64,000 bases of DNA from Psychrobacillus sp. OK028. Its GTDB lineage: Bacteria > Bacillota > Bacilli > Bacillales_A > Planococcaceae. The translations under genes were made by a program, and so were the position numbers. Positions 42,599 through 52,329 of this stretch are shown here, one piece after another. Below the pieces are notes generated by a model, which was not told the DNA's origin, did no database searches, and was given only the letters and a program-made list of their open reading frames with translations. Where the stretch lies: NCBI RefSeq assembly GCF_900103605.1, contig NZ_FNHY01000007.1, positions 124,001-188,000 of the forward strand, in the 5' to 3' direction. Numbering within the stretch: the stretch's first letter is position 1; the number at the start of each line of letters is the position of its first letter.

Positions 42599-43500
42599 TG
42601 GGGAAGAATTATCTCGTGTTCAATTATTAGAAAAGATGGCAGATATCGCAAGTCCAACAGAATTTGTTGCAGTATTTAACCACCAAATTGGTCTTGGACT
42701 TCGACTAGCTGAAGGGAAATCTCACTGTGTCATTATTAATTTGAACGGTAACTATCGAAATGCATATACAAAACTAACCGTGTTCACACCAGATTCCACC
42801 AATAAAGTTCCGCTAAAAACTATTCAAACTTCCTCACCAGAACTGTGTGCATTTAATCTAGAAACAGAAATTATCGAGTTAGTAAAAGAAATGGCAAAAA
42901 ATGCTGCATCCCATAACCTAAGACTAATCTATGAAATTTCGATTAAAAGAAGAATTGGGCACTAGACCAACCTATCTTGACTATCATCTGAAATCCGGAA
43001 CCATCGCAACAAACATCATAAAAGAATTCGTTTCATATGTAGGAATGCTGAAAGAAGCTGGAGGGTTAAATGAGCAGGAACTAGAAGCTTTTGATCTTAT
43101 AAAGATTGGCTAGAAGTAGTAGAAAAAACAGCTATGACCAAGAGCTATAAAATGGTTTTACTTAAATACAAGCTATCAAAAGGTGTGGATCATTGGTATG
43201 AACCAGTAAAAGCTGAGGAAGTTGCTCCCTTCTTTACCGATTACTTAACTGCGAAGGAATATAGAAGAAAAATTGATGTGATTGATACCGGTTTGAAGAA
43301 AGTAGCTTCTTTACTTGAGCGGATACCTATGACAAAATGGAGCGGGTCTTCTAAAGGGTAGATTACTTTTGAAAATGGAGATTTTGCTTTGGATTTTGAT
43401 GTGATTTATTCGATGAATGAGATTATTTATGAGTGGACGAAGTAGAGTTGTGAGTTTCGGTTGCATTGGTATTTTGAGAAGAAAGGTGAGAAGATTTGAA
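42586..43500 (+). pseudogene. Decayed copy of the PLD-helicase 3' part
   Basis: Frames at 42586-42965, 42931-43113 and 43134-43361 align in order with the C-terminal half of the 35586 helicase: TGYDGEELSRVQL, HQIGLGLRLAEGKSHCVI, TKLTVFTPDST, KPVKAEEVAPFF-like and MTKWSGSSKG. An internal deletion removes the part between EELSRVQ and the P-T-E block before motif VI. At least two frameshifts and two stops (for example TAG after SSKG) disable it. Even the terminator hairpin was duplicated. It must be an old duplication. Confidence 0.85.
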
Positions 43501-43681
43501 GGTACCTTAATTAAAAAGATACCTTCCACTAAATTAAAATAGTTAACTCTTGTAAATGGACTAACTGTCTATTACAATATTAATTTCAATTTATTTAAAT
43601 TTAACTCTCTACTGAAATTCAAAGTTCTAGAATCTGATCATCGCTTGAGGAAGTGGAAGTGAAAATGATATCATGATTTTA

Positions 43682-43879
43682 TTAAATCTCAACCTCCCAA
43701 AATAACTCGTCTAAAGTTTTATTCAGTTCTTTTGCTATCGCAACACAAATTTGAAGACTAGGATTATATTCACCTTTTTCTATCAGTCCAATCGTCTGTC
43801 TGGTTACACCTATTTTTCTTGCTAGCTGTTCTTGAGTTATTGAACTTTTAATTCTAGTGATTTTCACATTATTTTTCAT
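43682..43879 (-). CDS. Cro/C1-type HTH regulator
   Basis: 65 residues, ATG at 43879 behind GGGTGAG. It is almost all helix-turn-helix (QEQLARKIGVTRQTIGLIEKGEYNPS, about 18-43) with ICVAIAKELNKTLDELFW, a YozG/Xre-like minimal repressor. No dimerisation or effector domain. It sits between the helicase debris and the broken mrr gene; the target is unknown and could be a nearby lost module. Confidence 0.85.
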   Translation of the reverse strand: MKNNVKITRIKSSITQEQLARKIGVTRQTIGLIEKGEYNPSLQICVAIAKELNKTLDELFWEVEI

Positions 43880-44089
43880 TATCTCACCCTATTATTTGTA
43901 ATATAAATTGCATTAGGTGTAGTAAAAAATCAAAATTTTCTTAAACTAACTGCCCTGGGATTTCTTAAGGATAGGTAAAAGAAAGAGAGAATAACTGTGA
44001 AGGCACTTTTTTAGTATAGAAAACTTAACAGTTAATGAGACAAGTAAAATCTAAGTATTGTTGTGATGAAAATACCTTTATTTGCCTTA

Positions 44090-44772
44090 TTACCTACTAG
44101 GCTGCCCACAAACTTTTGAATTTCTAGACGCGAAATTGTAGAATCTAATTTCCATCGTTTTGCTTGCAAGTAAATCATGTCCATCGATTCCTTCATCACC
44201 GGATTTGCCAATAGCTTTTCCTGCGTCTTTTACAGATCCCCCATATCCCATAGCAACAATAAGTTCAACAATTAGCCGTTCAAAAAAAGCTGACGAACAT
44301 TCTAAAATCTTATCTATAAGCAATTCTTGTATTTCATTTTTCAAGACATTATAATTATGTCCTATAATTTCTAAAGGAGTTTGTTCAACATCTCCCACTT
44401 CTTCAATTATAGGTTTATCAATTGTATTTTTTTTACAAAGTCATTAAAACTTTGATACTTACTTAAAAACTTAGTATCAATCCTCGTTACAGATGTATCT
44501 GCTAAAACTTTTAAACCATTATCTGTAATTTTAAATACAGCTCTGCTTACTACTTTGCTTAACCCAGCTTTTGATAAATAAGTTCTTGCCCATCCAATAC
44601 GATTGTGCAACAATGTTTGCTTACCACTTGGCAAAAGTTCTACAATATCTTTATCACTTAAATGGAAATGGTTATCTAGTAGAACATATAGTTCTTGCAG
44701 TTTATACTCATTCCCATTTTCTAACTGCTTTAAAAATGGATACATAAAATCTTGATAACCTGGTACAGCCAT
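44090..44772 (-). pseudogene. mrr: Broken Mrr-type restriction endonuclease gene
   Basis: The N-terminal winged-helix part (44772-44407; MAVPGYQDFMYPFLKQL, GRIGWARTYLSKAGL-like) has AGGAG at its start. After a frame change the nuclease domain follows (44398-44090): FFERLIVELIVAMGYGGS and DEGIDG, the first acidic motif of Mrr (usually D-G-G-I-D-G). The Q-x-K motif region is replaced by frameshifted residues (EIRFYNFASRNSKVCGQPSR), so the catalytic site is lost. Intact Mrr, about 300 residues, cuts methylated DNA. Confidence 0.8.
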
Positions 44773-44864
44773 TTTATCAACTCCTAATCTTATCTTAAAG
44801 ATTGCCTAACACCGAATAATTTCTTATATTCTTGGACACTCTCAGAATTTTTAGGAGCAGGTTC

Positions 44865-46985
44865 TTATAAATTCCTTAAAATCTCATCCCGCCACCCAAT
44901 ATCAAAATTCGATGACAGCTTTTTAAACGATTTTTCTATATTCTCAAGGAGGTTAACTTCATTCATACCACTATGTAACATTTTCGCCAATTCTTCATTT
45001 TTCATTGGCATAATTGTAACTGTTTCTGCATACATATTAGACTTTTTCGAGGATTGTAATGGCACTGTTGCAACAGCTCGCCAGATATTTATGGTATTCT
45101 CATCAAGTTCGTCAGCAATAAATAAAGTAGTTACCCCTTTAGGGGCTGATTCAATCGATAGATTTGCTGCATGTCGCAAGACAGGCTCCCACTCACCACG
45201 TTTCTGAGCTTGCTTATTCATCAACGTAACTTCGAGCATTAAGATATAATCTCCATAATCTATTACTATGTCTCCTGTTCCTCCACCTGCGTGAGTTTCA
45301 GGTTCAAAATCTGCACTCATCGACAAATTCAAACTAGAGAATAAATCAAATTTTTGAGAGCTAATATGATACCAAGCAATCCCAACCACATACTCAAATA
45401 TGGTTGGAACATCAGTATTTTCAGCAACCATTTGTTGAATTTTTAAGTCATTACTCCTATCTGAAAACAGAGGTAAAATTTCAAGTATCTTCTCTCGTGG
45501 GTAATGTGTTTCAATGTGTTGAATGAATGCATTGCTTGTTTTATTGAATATCACTTGACGAATTTCATCCTCACTAGAGAGATTCAATGCATCTTTAATT
45601 TCAATAATAGTTTTATCAACATTTTCTTCCTCATATCCAAGTATTTCTTCTAGGGTAAGATGATTTAAGAATGGTGAACTCATTTCCTTTTCATAACTCT
45701 CATAAAAAAGATTTTTTGACTCTCCGAATATCATATTCTCCAAATTAATCTTAGCAAAAAATTTCTTCCATAAATCCTGTTGTGCTAACTCAACCACACC
45801 ATTTTTAAAACTAATAATACCTGTTACTTTTAATACTCGACGAGTAACATCACCATATTCTTGAATATTATCATGACGTTTTGAGGCTTGAAATTGTAAA
45901 AATAATTTTTCATTTATACCGTCGTTGGTAAGTATATCTAATTCTTCATTAAGTTGCATAAACTTACTAACATTTAATTTGTCCCTTTTATCAAAAGTGA
46001 AAACATTGCGACCAAAACCAAACGCCTTATTTATCATCATTTTTTTCTGGGTATCTGAAAAAGTTTCAACAATTTTTTCTAGATTCTCTTTTGTTCGTTC
46101 GGAATTAAATCTAATTAAGCATTCGTAAAAATCACGATAAACTGAGATGGTTTTTTCACTTTTCCCACTTGAAAAATTCCTAGTAAAGATTTCATTTGAC
46201 ATTGGCACAGGCTCGCTAATTATCTCATCGAAAGCTTCATTTAAAGTAAATGGAATATACTCTCTTTCCAACTTTTGGGCATGACCATCTAAAAACTCTT
46301 TTACAAATGTAGATGGTTCTACTGGTATATATGGATTCAACATTTGAATCATCGTAACAAACAATTCCTGACTTACTCGCTGATTATTTAAAAGAATATA
46401 AATTGCCATTAACATCGGAGAATAGTACATTTCCCCATCTTTTGTATAAATTCGTAATTTTAATAGTTGTCTAAAAAACATTAAATTTGTATCATCAATT
46501 GGTAATAGATTTTCAAATCTACTTCTACGCAATTTTTTGCCGTGTATCCATGATTTTCCCACTGGCGAAATTTGACGTTGTTCGTCTGACAAGCCAATTT
46601 TAACTAAATTACTTGTATAGTGGCGTGCTCTTGCCTCTATGGCGTTATCTAAATAATTATAAAGTTGCTTTAATTTTTGTGTTTTTTTAAGAAAACTTAT
46701 ATCTCCCTTATCAAATGCAGATTTTATATCTGGATCTTCCATAGCTTTAACAAATTCATCATACATTGAATGTTGCTTAAAAACTTCAGGAGAACTCTCA
46801 ATTGCTTGCTCATAAAATCTAAATTGAGTAGACTCGTTTGGATAGCGTCCCCATACACCAGTCTCACTTTCTTCTAAAACTTGTTCTAGTATATTTGTAT
46901 AAATATTATAAGCATTAATAACATCTTTTCTACGTCCATTAGTATCAAACAAATTAAACACCTGTTCAAGTTTTGTAACTTTCAC
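44865..46985 (-). CDS. AlwI-family Type IIS restriction endonuclease
   Basis: 706 residues from GTG 46985 (AGAGGAT upstream). Near residues 555-600 is HAGGGTGDIVIDYG ... ILMLEVTLMNKQ ... KRGEWEPVLRH, with the D ... E-x-T pattern that I associate with the RE_AlwI family nuclease core. The N-terminal two thirds should read the DNA site. AlwI-type enzymes recognise GGATC and cut at a distance; the site here is not known. It is grouped with an unknown 324-residue protein and a double adenine methyltransferase. Confidence 0.75.
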   Translation of the reverse strand: MKVTKLEQVFNLFDTNGRRKDVINAYNIYTNILEQVLEESETGVWGRYPNESTQFRFYEQAIESSPEVFKQHSMYDEFVKAMEDPDIKSAFDKGDISFLKKTQKLKQLYNYLDNAIEARARHYTSNLVKIGLSDEQRQISPVGKSWIHGKKLRRSRFENLLPIDDTNLMFFRQLLKLRIYTKDGEMYYSPMLMAIYILLNNQRVSQELFVTMIQMLNPYIPVEPSTFVKEFLDGHAQKLEREYIPFTLNEAFDEIISEPVPMSNEIFTRNFSSGKSEKTISVYRDFYECLIRFNSERTKENLEKIVETFSDTQKKMMINKAFGFGRNVFTFDKRDKLNVSKFMQLNEELDILTNDGINEKLFLQFQASKRHDNIQEYGDVTRRVLKVTGIISFKNGVVELAQQDLWKKFFAKINLENMIFGESKNLFYESYEKEMSSPFLNHLTLEEILGYEEENVDKTIIEIKDALNLSSEDEIRQVIFNKTSNAFIQHIETHYPREKILEILPLFSDRSNDLKIQQMVAENTDVPTIFEYVVGIAWYHISSQKFDLFSSLNLSMSADFEPETHAGGGTGDIVIDYGDYILMLEVTLMNKQAQKRGEWEPVLRHAANLSIESAPKGVTTLFIADELDENTINIWRAVATVPLQSSKKSNMYAETVTIMPMKNEELAKMLHSGMNEVNLLENIEKSFKKLSSNFDIGWRDEILRNL

Positions 46986-47018
46986 TTTTATCCTCTTTTC
47001 TTTACAGCCATATTTTTA

Positions 47019-47993
47019 TTACTTATAATTTTTTCCTATATGACTTCTTCTTGGAGTCGCATACTCATCTTGATTTTGATAATAATTATTCCAAAACTCC
47101 TCAGAACGAACTTCATTTGGAAATTTCTTTAAATATCGAATTGCTTCTAGAGGAGTTTCATTCATCATTTCCAACCAAGTAATCAATTCCACATATGTAA
47201 GTTTATAAGAAATATCTGAGATTATACCTTTATGTTCATCTAAATCTATTATCTCAATAACGGATAAATTTTCTGATTTATCTAGGTTATAATTGACAAG
47301 ATATAATTTACCCTTTAATTTTTGTGTAGCTTTCCACAATGATATATACTTTTGCCGATTATCTGTTTTTCTTGGGTTTTGCCATCTAGGGTTTATTTCA
47401 TTCATTCTTTTTGCAAAATCCTTCTGCTCTGACTCGGATATCCATGAGTATCTCATGGGGTGTGCTTGTAAATTATCTATTGGATTTTTCATTTTTTCTT
47501 TAGTCTCATTATTTAAAAATTCAATGATGGTATTAGTTTTATCTTCAAATAAGTCAAAGTCAAAACCTAACGTAGCTTGTTGTTCTAATGCGCTCTTTGT
47601 AATACCTAAACCAGTATCGTCTAACGTAAAATCAATTCCATGTATTTTTTCTAACACATCATGCACATAAGGATCTCCTTCGTTTTGGGTAGCTGAACCT
47701 AGCGTTTTAGACTTTGATTTACTCAAATTATCTGCATTTTTTAACACAAACCATTCCTTATAATCATTCCATTTATAATTTTTGGTTTCGTCCTTATGTC
47801 GAACAATAATATTAGATCCATTCTTATATTGATCATCATATATCACTCCAATCAAACTTATATGCGAAATTAGAGAAAGAGATTTATACTTTTTCTCTAC
47901 AAATTTCACATTATCTTTCTTGCGATTATAAAACTCAAAAAATATTAAATTGCCATCAGAATCAAACTGTACCCTATCGACAGAATATATCAT
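47019..47993 (-). CDS. Unknown protein inside the AlwI-type RM locus
   Basis: 324 residues, ATG at 47993 with AGGAG at good spacing, 33 bp upstream of the endonuclease gene and probably cotranscribed. It is soluble and rich in Asn, Lys and Asp, with two parts: about 1-90 (a beta-rich segment, SLISHISLIGVIYDDQ) and about 110-324 (FDFDLFEDKTNTIIEFLNNE, RYSWISESEQKDF, YISLWKATQKLKGKLYLVNY). The segment D-x13-IIEF-x-N with later lysines could be a diverged PD-(D/E)xK core. A second nuclease subunit, as in heterodimeric Type IIS enzymes, is possible. Confidence 0.6.
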   Translation of the reverse strand: MIYSVDRVQFDSDGNLIFFEFYNRKKDNVKFVEKKYKSLSLISHISLIGVIYDDQYKNGSNIIVRHKDETKNYKWNDYKEWFVLKNADNLSKSKSKTLGSATQNEGDPYVHDVLEKIHGIDFTLDDTGLGITKSALEQQATLGFDFDLFEDKTNTIIEFLNNETKEKMKNPIDNLQAHPMRYSWISESEQKDFAKRMNEINPRWQNPRKTDNRQKYISLWKATQKLKGKLYLVNYNLDKSENLSVIEIIDLDEHKGIISDISYKLTYVELITWLEMMNETPLEAIRYLKKFPNEVRSEEFWNNYYQNQDEYATPRRSHIGKNYK

Positions 47994-48037
47994 TTTTTCT
48001 CCTATTCTTTTACCATATTTGATAATCCAATTATAAC

Positions 48038-48065
48038 AAAAAAAAAGCTACCATTTCAGGTAGCT
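48038..48065 (-). terminator. Terminator of the methyltransferase gene
   Basis: Stem AGCTACC/GGTAGCT, followed on the minus strand by nine T. It separates methyltransferase and endonuclease transcripts. Confidence 0.85.
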
Positions 48066-48098
48066 ACAGAATTAATAATGTTTTCATTGGTGAATTTT

Positions 48099-50243
48099 TT
48101 ATTCAATTTTATAGTTTGTGATTAGAACCTCTTGTGTTTCATTGTCCTTAGCTTTTGATTGATAGTTTGAATTATTGTAATGGTAATTTAGAATGTGTTT
48201 TTGATATTTCTCTGCCCAGTTAATTAATAGAATGTTTTTTTGTCCTTTGTGGAAAGCAACATTAGATAAAGCCCACCGAGTTCCTTGCTCACTCAACTTA
48301 TCTAGAAAAATAAATAAGTTCTTTTCATCTTTTTCTCCCCATCCTCCATTTTCATTATAGGTTGCATTTGAAATTAAATATGGAGGATCAAGATAAACAA
48401 AGTCTTCTTTTCCAATTTCAGTGAATTCTCGAAAATCCTTAGAACAAAAAACAAATTTTTTTTTCTTTAAAGTCATTTGGAAGTCTTGTAATTTCTTGAC
48501 CATCTTTATATTAAAATCTCTCTTTCCAACAGGTAAGTTGAATTCACCTTTTCTATTAAACCGAATCTGGTTGTTAAAGCCAAACACGATTAAAACATAG
48601 AAAACGATAGATTTTAACTTATCATTATCATACATTCCATTATTGTAATCAGCCCGTAATTTCATATACTTTACTTTATTATATTTCCCCACTCCATCGG
48701 CAGAGCTAAGACCATAAAATTCATATCCATAAGTTTTGGTATCTGATAACTCATATTGATTAATAATTTCGTTTATCTTACACAAAACTTCATCATAACT
48801 GGTCCTTGCCAATAATTCATATAACTCAATTATACGTGGTTCTATATCATTTAAATAGATCTTCCCTTTAGGATTTGCATTAATACCTACGTTTGCACCA
48901 CCTGAAAAAATATCAATAAAATTTTCGTAGTCAGTTGGAAATAAAGGAGCTAATTGTGGTAACAATTTATGTTTGCCGCCTGTGTAATTGATAGCAGATT
49001 TAATATACTTTTTTTCTTTGGAATTTTCTTTTGTCTTTGGATTAACTTTACATACATATAACAATTCTTTATGATCTTCGATATTTGTTTTTCCAGTTGT
49101 AAAAACTTTAAATGGAGTTTCATATACTGTTACTTCTCCACGTTTTTCTAACGACGTAATAATTTCTTCATTCGAAATCTTCGCATTAGAGCGTCCGTTT
49201 CCTTTCATTGCCATGTTATTATATGAAACGATAATATATTTTGAGTCAATATGTTCAATCAAATCATCAAAAACAATTGGAGCTTTCTGAGTAGAATAAT
49301 CGCTCTTGATGTGCTCCCGATTAAACATTTTCATTGCAACCCCTGTAAGATGAGGTTTCATCCAGTCCACTATGTTTTCCAACAGATGATACGCATCGCC
49401 ATATTGTCGGGAATTATAAGGGGTGTCTATGTAAACTAAGTCAGCCTTGATATTTCTTACCAAGTCATTGGCGTCCATACAATAAATTTCATTGTCTAAG
49501 TTTTCATTAAATTCAGGTACACGTAAAAGAATAGGCTTTAGGCTGTCCATTTTTTGACGATAGGCATCATAGTGTCCCACTGTATTTGCTACTTTATCCA
49601 TTGCATAGATTAGAGAAGTAATTAAAAACGCTTTTTCACGTTCGTTTAAATCGGTGTATTCCTCTATACGGTCACGTATTGCCCCAATTTTAAGAGCATT
49701 TTTTAGAGAGAAATATTTATCTCCGAAATTAATTGATACATAATTATCTTCAAAAGCTTCTAAATCATTAAGTTCACCTATATACCTTTTAACTTTCTCA
49801 TAGTCAACTTCGGCATTGCCAAACCAAGTTAGGTAAGATACATAATTTGAATGAAGTATATCATTAATAATAATTTTTTTTCCTTTTATTCGGAAAATAT
49901 CTGCAACTGCACCTGTACCACCAAAAATATCTGCTACGGTATGGATATCAGTTGTATTTTCTGTTACTATTTTATCGATAAAATCTAGCATTTTTTGCTT
50001 TGAACCTAAGTAACGTCTGTTATGTATTTTCAGTTTTTCTCCTGGCTTGTCTAGAATTGTTATATTGTTTTGCTTTTCCTTTATTTTCAACAATTCTATT
50101 ATCTCCCTTTCGTTGCTATCAGTCCATTCAAACCATCCGCGCCAATCTTTATGTGGAGTAGAAATTTGCCCTTCATTTATCCAGTTATGAAGTGTTTGTC
50201 TGGTAACTTTATGCGTCTTTTCAATCTCTTTTGTAGTTTTCAT
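48099..50243 (-). CDS. Fused double D12-class N6-adenine methyltransferase with N-terminal HTH
   Basis: 714 residues from the ATG at 50243 (GAGAGGTG upstream). Residues 1-25 form a helix-turn-helix (EKTHKVTRQTLHNWINEG). Methyltransferase domain 1 (about 75-410): SAM loop DIFGGTGAVA (105-114) and catalytic D-T-P-Y (274-277). Domain 2 (about 430-714): DIFSGGANVG near 446 and LDPPYLIS near 617. Two tethered Dam-like domains, as in M.FokI, methylate the two strands of an asymmetric site, matching a Type IIS endonuclease. The HTH may let it repress its own promoter. Own terminator. Confidence 0.88.
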   Translation of the reverse strand: MKTTKEIEKTHKVTRQTLHNWINEGQISTPHKDWRGWFEWTDSNEREIIELLKIKEKQNNITILDKPGEKLKIHNRRYLGSKQKMLDFIDKIVTENTTDIHTVADIFGGTGAVADIFRIKGKKIIINDILHSNYVSYLTWFGNAEVDYEKVKRYIGELNDLEAFEDNYVSINFGDKYFSLKNALKIGAIRDRIEEYTDLNEREKAFLITSLIYAMDKVANTVGHYDAYRQKMDSLKPILLRVPEFNENLDNEIYCMDANDLVRNIKADLVYIDTPYNSRQYGDAYHLLENIVDWMKPHLTGVAMKMFNREHIKSDYSTQKAPIVFDDLIEHIDSKYIIVSYNNMAMKGNGRSNAKISNEEIITSLEKRGEVTVYETPFKVFTTGKTNIEDHKELLYVCKVNPKTKENSKEKKYIKSAINYTGGKHKLLPQLAPLFPTDYENFIDIFSGGANVGINANPKGKIYLNDIEPRIIELYELLARTSYDEVLCKINEIINQYELSDTKTYGYEFYGLSSADGVGKYNKVKYMKLRADYNNGMYDNDKLKSIVFYVLIVFGFNNQIRFNRKGEFNLPVGKRDFNIKMVKKLQDFQMTLKKKKFVFCSKDFREFTEIGKEDFVYLDPPYLISNATYNENGGWGEKDEKNLFIFLDKLSEQGTRWALSNVAFHKGQKNILLINWAEKYQKHILNYHYNNSNYQSKAKDNETQEVLITNYKIE

Positions 50244-50337
50244 ATTACACCTCTCAATGCGCAACTATGCAACTAATATGTTTTACAAGTAAAGATAATT
50301 ATAGCACAACTATTTATATGTTAAAACCTATTTCCAT

Positions 50338-50360
50338 AAAAAAAGGACTATTTCTAGTCC
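50338..50360 (-). terminator. Terminator left of the 64-residue gene
   Basis: Stem GGACTA/TAGTCC with a GAAA loop (minus strand), then TTTTTTT. Confidence 0.75.
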
Positions 50361-50543
50361 ACTAAGAATTTTACAGTTAATTAATTGCCGAACAATATTT
50401 AAATGCTTTAATCTACCAAAGTACTCACCATCAACAAATAGAGTCCTATGTTCTTCTTTACCTTCAGTAGTATGATATTCTTTACAGTAAAATTGTTTTT
50501 CAATATCTCTATGAAATAATCGGAGATTGAAATGCTTGAATTG

Positions 50544-50738
50544 TTATGTATTTTTTTTAAATAAAGAAGATGTTCCATTATTTAATTTTTCTCTTTCATT
50601 TACAATATATTGTTTATATTCTTCATCAACCAACATTCTTTTGCCTATAGATAACATCATTTCGAGTTCTTCTTTGTCTAATTGTTTCATTGCTTCTAAT
50701 ACTAATTTAATTTCCTGCTGTTCCTCGTCATTTGTCAT
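50544..50738 (-). CDS. Small acidic protein of unknown function
   Basis: 64 residues, ATG at 50738 with TGGAG upstream. Highly charged and helical (EEQQEIKLVLEAMKQLDKEELEMMLSIGKRML), perhaps a coiled coil or a small DNA-mimic/antitoxin-like protein. No family recognised. It lies upstream of the methyltransferase, same strand, with a terminator between. Confidence 0.55.
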   Translation of the reverse strand: MTNDEEQQEIKLVLEAMKQLDKEELEMMLSIGKRMLVDEEYKQYIVNEREKLNNGTSSLFKKNT

Positions 50739-51100
50739 AAAAAATTCTCCATTTCAATTGTCAGGATATTATCCTGTTTTTTGGAATAATCTTTCCAAAC
50801 TCATTTAAATAATTTTCCCAATAACTTAATTCCATCTTCTTTATAAGTAATAATATCAGATTTTTAACTATTTCAAAAGTCTTTAGATAATCTACATTTC
50901 ATTCTTAAGAGTGTCTAACACAGGGAGACATTACAAAACCCTATAATTTGAACTTGTAATAGATACTTACAAGTTCAATCTTCTGTAAGCTCTCCAACTT
51001 ATGTTAAATTTCCCTGAACCACCTGTATCCTTTCCCCCGAAATCCTTCTATTTAGTTAATGACAGCGACTTATCATTAGTGAAATGGGAGGATGGAAGAA
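50739..51100. other. Gene-poor stretch
   Basis: It holds a copy of the dispersed repeat (GTGTCTAACACAGGGAGACA, 50911-50930) and the GGGAGG site of the next gene. Otherwise A+T-rich with no credible frame. Confidence 0.4.
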
Positions 51101-51901
51101 TTGACTATTTATCTAAATTATTTTCAATCATTTAACACCGTTCAAGAAATGGATATGCATGTGGAAAAACATGTGATGGCGAATTATGGGGAAATGAATG
51201 AAACGGATTGCGCTTTGGTCTCTTTGTTAGCACAGTATGCATGTAAGTTTCCAGGTGCTGCTCATTTGAAGGTGGAAACCATTTGTAAAGCTATGGATAA
51301 ATCAGAGGCTACAGTTAGAAGAACTTTACGTAAATTAGAAAAGCTAGCGATTATTAAAAAGGTTCCAACTATTCGTAGGGTTTCTAAGGGTTATGGTGCT
51401 AATATCTTGGTTATTTTACCCTTTGATGACCACTCGCATTTGACTACTCGGAGAGAAGAGACAAAGCCTGTAAAACAAAGCGATGAGCCCATCATTTTGC
51501 AAAAAGAAACCAATATCTCTTTAATCTCTAAAAAAGAATTATTACATAATACGTATTCTAGGGAAAAGGTCTGCTCTGTAAATTCTGTGGATAACTATCC
51601 TGAAAACAGGAAGGCAACTTTCTACCAACGATTTAAATCTACCGTTTTTGCTATGCTGGGAAAAGATCAGCAACTAGTAAGCCGTTTATACGGAGTCTAC
51701 AGAAGTCTCACTTACCGTACTATTCAGCTGTTTCCTCAAGAGCAGAAGTTTTATGAAAATGTAGGCTATCAAGTATTGACGATTTCGTTACATGCCATGA
51801 AAAAGAAAAAAATTCGCAATCTCTCAGGGTATTTTGTTGGAGTTTTTGAAGAAATTTGCAAACGAGAGTTGTTCGAGTTCTTTCAAGAACAGGAGGAGTG
51901 A
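51101..51901 (+). CDS. Helix-turn-helix protein of unknown role
   Basis: 266 residues from the TTG at 51101, nine bases after GGGAGG; an ATG at 51092 adjoins that site. N-terminal winged helix (about 30-95; AAHLKVETICKAMDKSEATVRRTLRKLEKLAIIKKV). The middle is a variable linker, and the C-terminus is helical (FYQRFKSTVFAMLGK ... FVGVFEEICKRELFEF). The form is that of plasmid- or phage-like replication or cytosolic HTH proteins of Bacillales. It converges on the three-gene operon; no terminator with a clear stem is seen. Confidence 0.7.
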   Translation: MTIYLNYFQSFNTVQEMDMHVEKHVMANYGEMNETDCALVSLLAQYACKFPGAAHLKVETICKAMDKSEATVRRTLRKLEKLAIIKKVPTIRRVSKGYGANILVILPFDDHSHLTTRREETKPVKQSDEPIILQKETNISLISKKELLHNTYSREKVCSVNSVDNYPENRKATFYQRFKSTVFAMLGKDQQLVSRLYGVYRSLTYRTIQLFPQEQKFYENVGYQVLTISLHAMKKKKIRNLSGYFVGVFEEICKRELFEFFQEQEE

Positions 51902-52038
51902 ATGACAACATCTGATACTTTTTCGATTCTTAACTGTGTCCCTGTGTCAACTATCATCGGAAGAAATACAAAACAAAAACCTCACAAAAGTAGAAATATC
52001 TTCTTTTGCAAGGCTCAAAATTATAATACTTATATTAT

Positions 52039-52329
52039 TTAAAATTTATCAATATACACTCTATAGCTATCATCAATCCCTAACTTTTCTTGTAAAGCAT
52101 TACAAGCTAGAGCGTTTTGTTTATAGAATTCTTCTTTTGTCATCAGTGTTGAGAATATCTGTTCATAGGATTCGTCGATTCTACATAACAATGGTCGGGA
52201 TTTATAAATAGTACATTTATTGTCTACTAACTTACTACATTGACCATTGATATTAAATTCACTTAAAAATTCTATTCCTTCAATGGAAGAACAACATGCT
52301 CCACAAGATGTACATGGAAAGCCGCTCAT
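52039..52329 (-). CDS. YkgJ-type cysteine-cluster protein
   Basis: 96 residues; its ATG overlaps the previous stop (ATGA), so it is translationally coupled. The N-terminal C-x2-C-x2-C-C (PCTSCGACCSS, Cys6/9/12/13) plus Cys31, Cys39 and Cys49 (CSKL, CTIY, RPLLCRID) form the zinc or iron-sulfur cluster of the YkgJ/FliB family. Such proteins may bind metal or modify a partner. As the third gene of an otherwise uncharacterised operon it may mature or regulate the two larger products. Confidence 0.8.
   Translation of the reverse strand: MSGFPCTSCGACCSSIEGIEFLSEFNINGQCSKLVDNKCTIYKSRPLLCRIDESYEQIFSTLMTKEEFYKQNALACNALQEKLGIDDSYRVYIDKF

Noticed and set aside
50328-50540. Minus-strand frame of about 70 codons left of the 64-residue gene
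   Set aside because: It has no start codon or binding site, and a strong terminator lies inside it; at most a remnant.
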